Shown: in pieces, positions 63,757-64,000 of the stretch
Layout of the letters: each line of letters starts with the position of its first letter
How positions within the stretch are numbered: position 1 is the first letter of the stretch
Assembly (NCBI RefSeq): GCF_024362695.1
Contig: NW_026063279.1
Location: 1 to 64,000, forward strand
DNA: 64,000 nt
Reading direction: 5' to 3'
DNA from: Pectinophora gossypiella
Taxonomy: Eukaryota; Arthropoda; Insecta; Lepidoptera; Gelechiidae
Made by a program: the position numbers and the translations under genes
The notes under the pieces: generated by a model
What the model was told of the DNA's origin: nothing
Databases searched by the model: none
Seen by the model: the letters and a program-made list of their open reading frames with translations, nothing else

Positions 63757-64000
63757 GTTCCCATAGATAAAGAGTCAGTTCATAAGACTGCTTTCGTTAC
63801 TCCATGCGGCCAGTACGAATTCCTGAAAATGCCGTTTGGCTTGGCAAATGCACCCGCAGTGTTTTCTCGATTGATTAAAATGGCACTACATGGTATTGGT
63901 AACGAAATTGCTTTGTATTTGGATGACGTCATGCTGCCGACCGTGAAGTAGAAGAGGGTCTAAATCTATTGGAACGCGTTTTACAATCATTAAAGAATGC
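63757..64000 (+). pseudogene. Gypsy reverse transcriptase palm after the stop
   Basis: The same frame goes on with FLKMPFGLANAPAVFSRLI and LYLDDVM (YLDD 63916-63927), the catalytic motif. Directly after this the frame breaks and continues in another one. The element runs off the window, so RNase H and integrase are not seen. Confidence 0.8.

Larger units (their letters stand above)
61301..64000 (+). mobile_element. Ty3/gypsy LTR retrotransposon, left part
   Basis: LTR-like region with promoter, leader with a conserved tcagaagtgggat box, gag-protease ORF, then pol in the -1 frame, cut by the window end at the reverse transcriptase palm. A nonsense codon at 63754-63756 and a frame break after the YLDD motif make the visible copy defective. 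The LTR start cannot be fixed because only one LTR is in the window. Confidence 0.8.

Overview
This window looks like repeat-dominated nuclear DNA from a moth or butterfly (Lepidoptera). The reasons are the AT-rich background, Helitron 3' ends with a GC-rich stem followed by CTAG, tRNA-derived SINEs, several interspersed repeats I recognise from lepidopteran genomes, a DD34D mariner, and non-LTR elements of CR1/Jockey-like types. I recognise no conserved host housekeeping gene. Almost every long open frame belongs to a transposable element.

Layout. 1-2.0 kb: AT-rich spacer with LINE 3'-end relics and a palindrome. 2.0-7.6 kb: a Helitron-type Rep/helicase element split by one frameshift, with a papain-like N-terminal region and a 15-residue tandem repeat. 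7.7-15.1 kb: a diverged long inverted repeat (arms about 0.75 kb) enclosing a 1.47 kb segment bounded by 21-22 bp inverted repeats and a 164-bp satellite of about 23.4 copies. 15.4-17.5 kb: nine exon-like modules, each bounded by an acceptor and a donor, ending in a last exon with AATAAA. 17.7-18.7 kb: SINE, MITE and an interspersed repeat.

18.7-42.4 kb: nine modules of a second Helitron family, head to tail on the minus strand, built from 254-bp monomers. This array was later interrupted by (i) a DNA element with 24-bp TIRs and a TATA duplication, itself carrying a 2.16 kb non-autonomous Helitron, (ii) a second, almost identical copy of that Helitron, (iii) a 4.3 kb non-LTR element placed inside one monomer, (iv) a 63-bp palindromic element, and (v) a 1.5 kb inversion. 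Order of events can be read from the nesting.

42.4-64 kb: a MULE/FLYWCH transposase relic; a complete-looking non-LTR element on the minus strand (ORF1 and ORF2 overlap as ATGCATAA); a gag-bearing LTR-element fragment whose leader region holds an intact mariner, which in turn holds a 1.18 kb TIR element related to the 63-bp hairpin; a DIRS-like element with a spliced gag and a truncated pol; an endonuclease-domain LINE relic cut by a 5'-truncated Jockey-like LINE; and the left part of a Ty3/gypsy element (promoter, gag-protease, start of reverse transcriptase) running off the window end.

The density and nesting fit heterochromatin or a sex chromosome, but the sequence alone cannot decide this. 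The least explained structures are the Helitron concatemer with a conserved hairpin per monomer, the exon-like array, and the inverted repeat around the 164-bp satellite.
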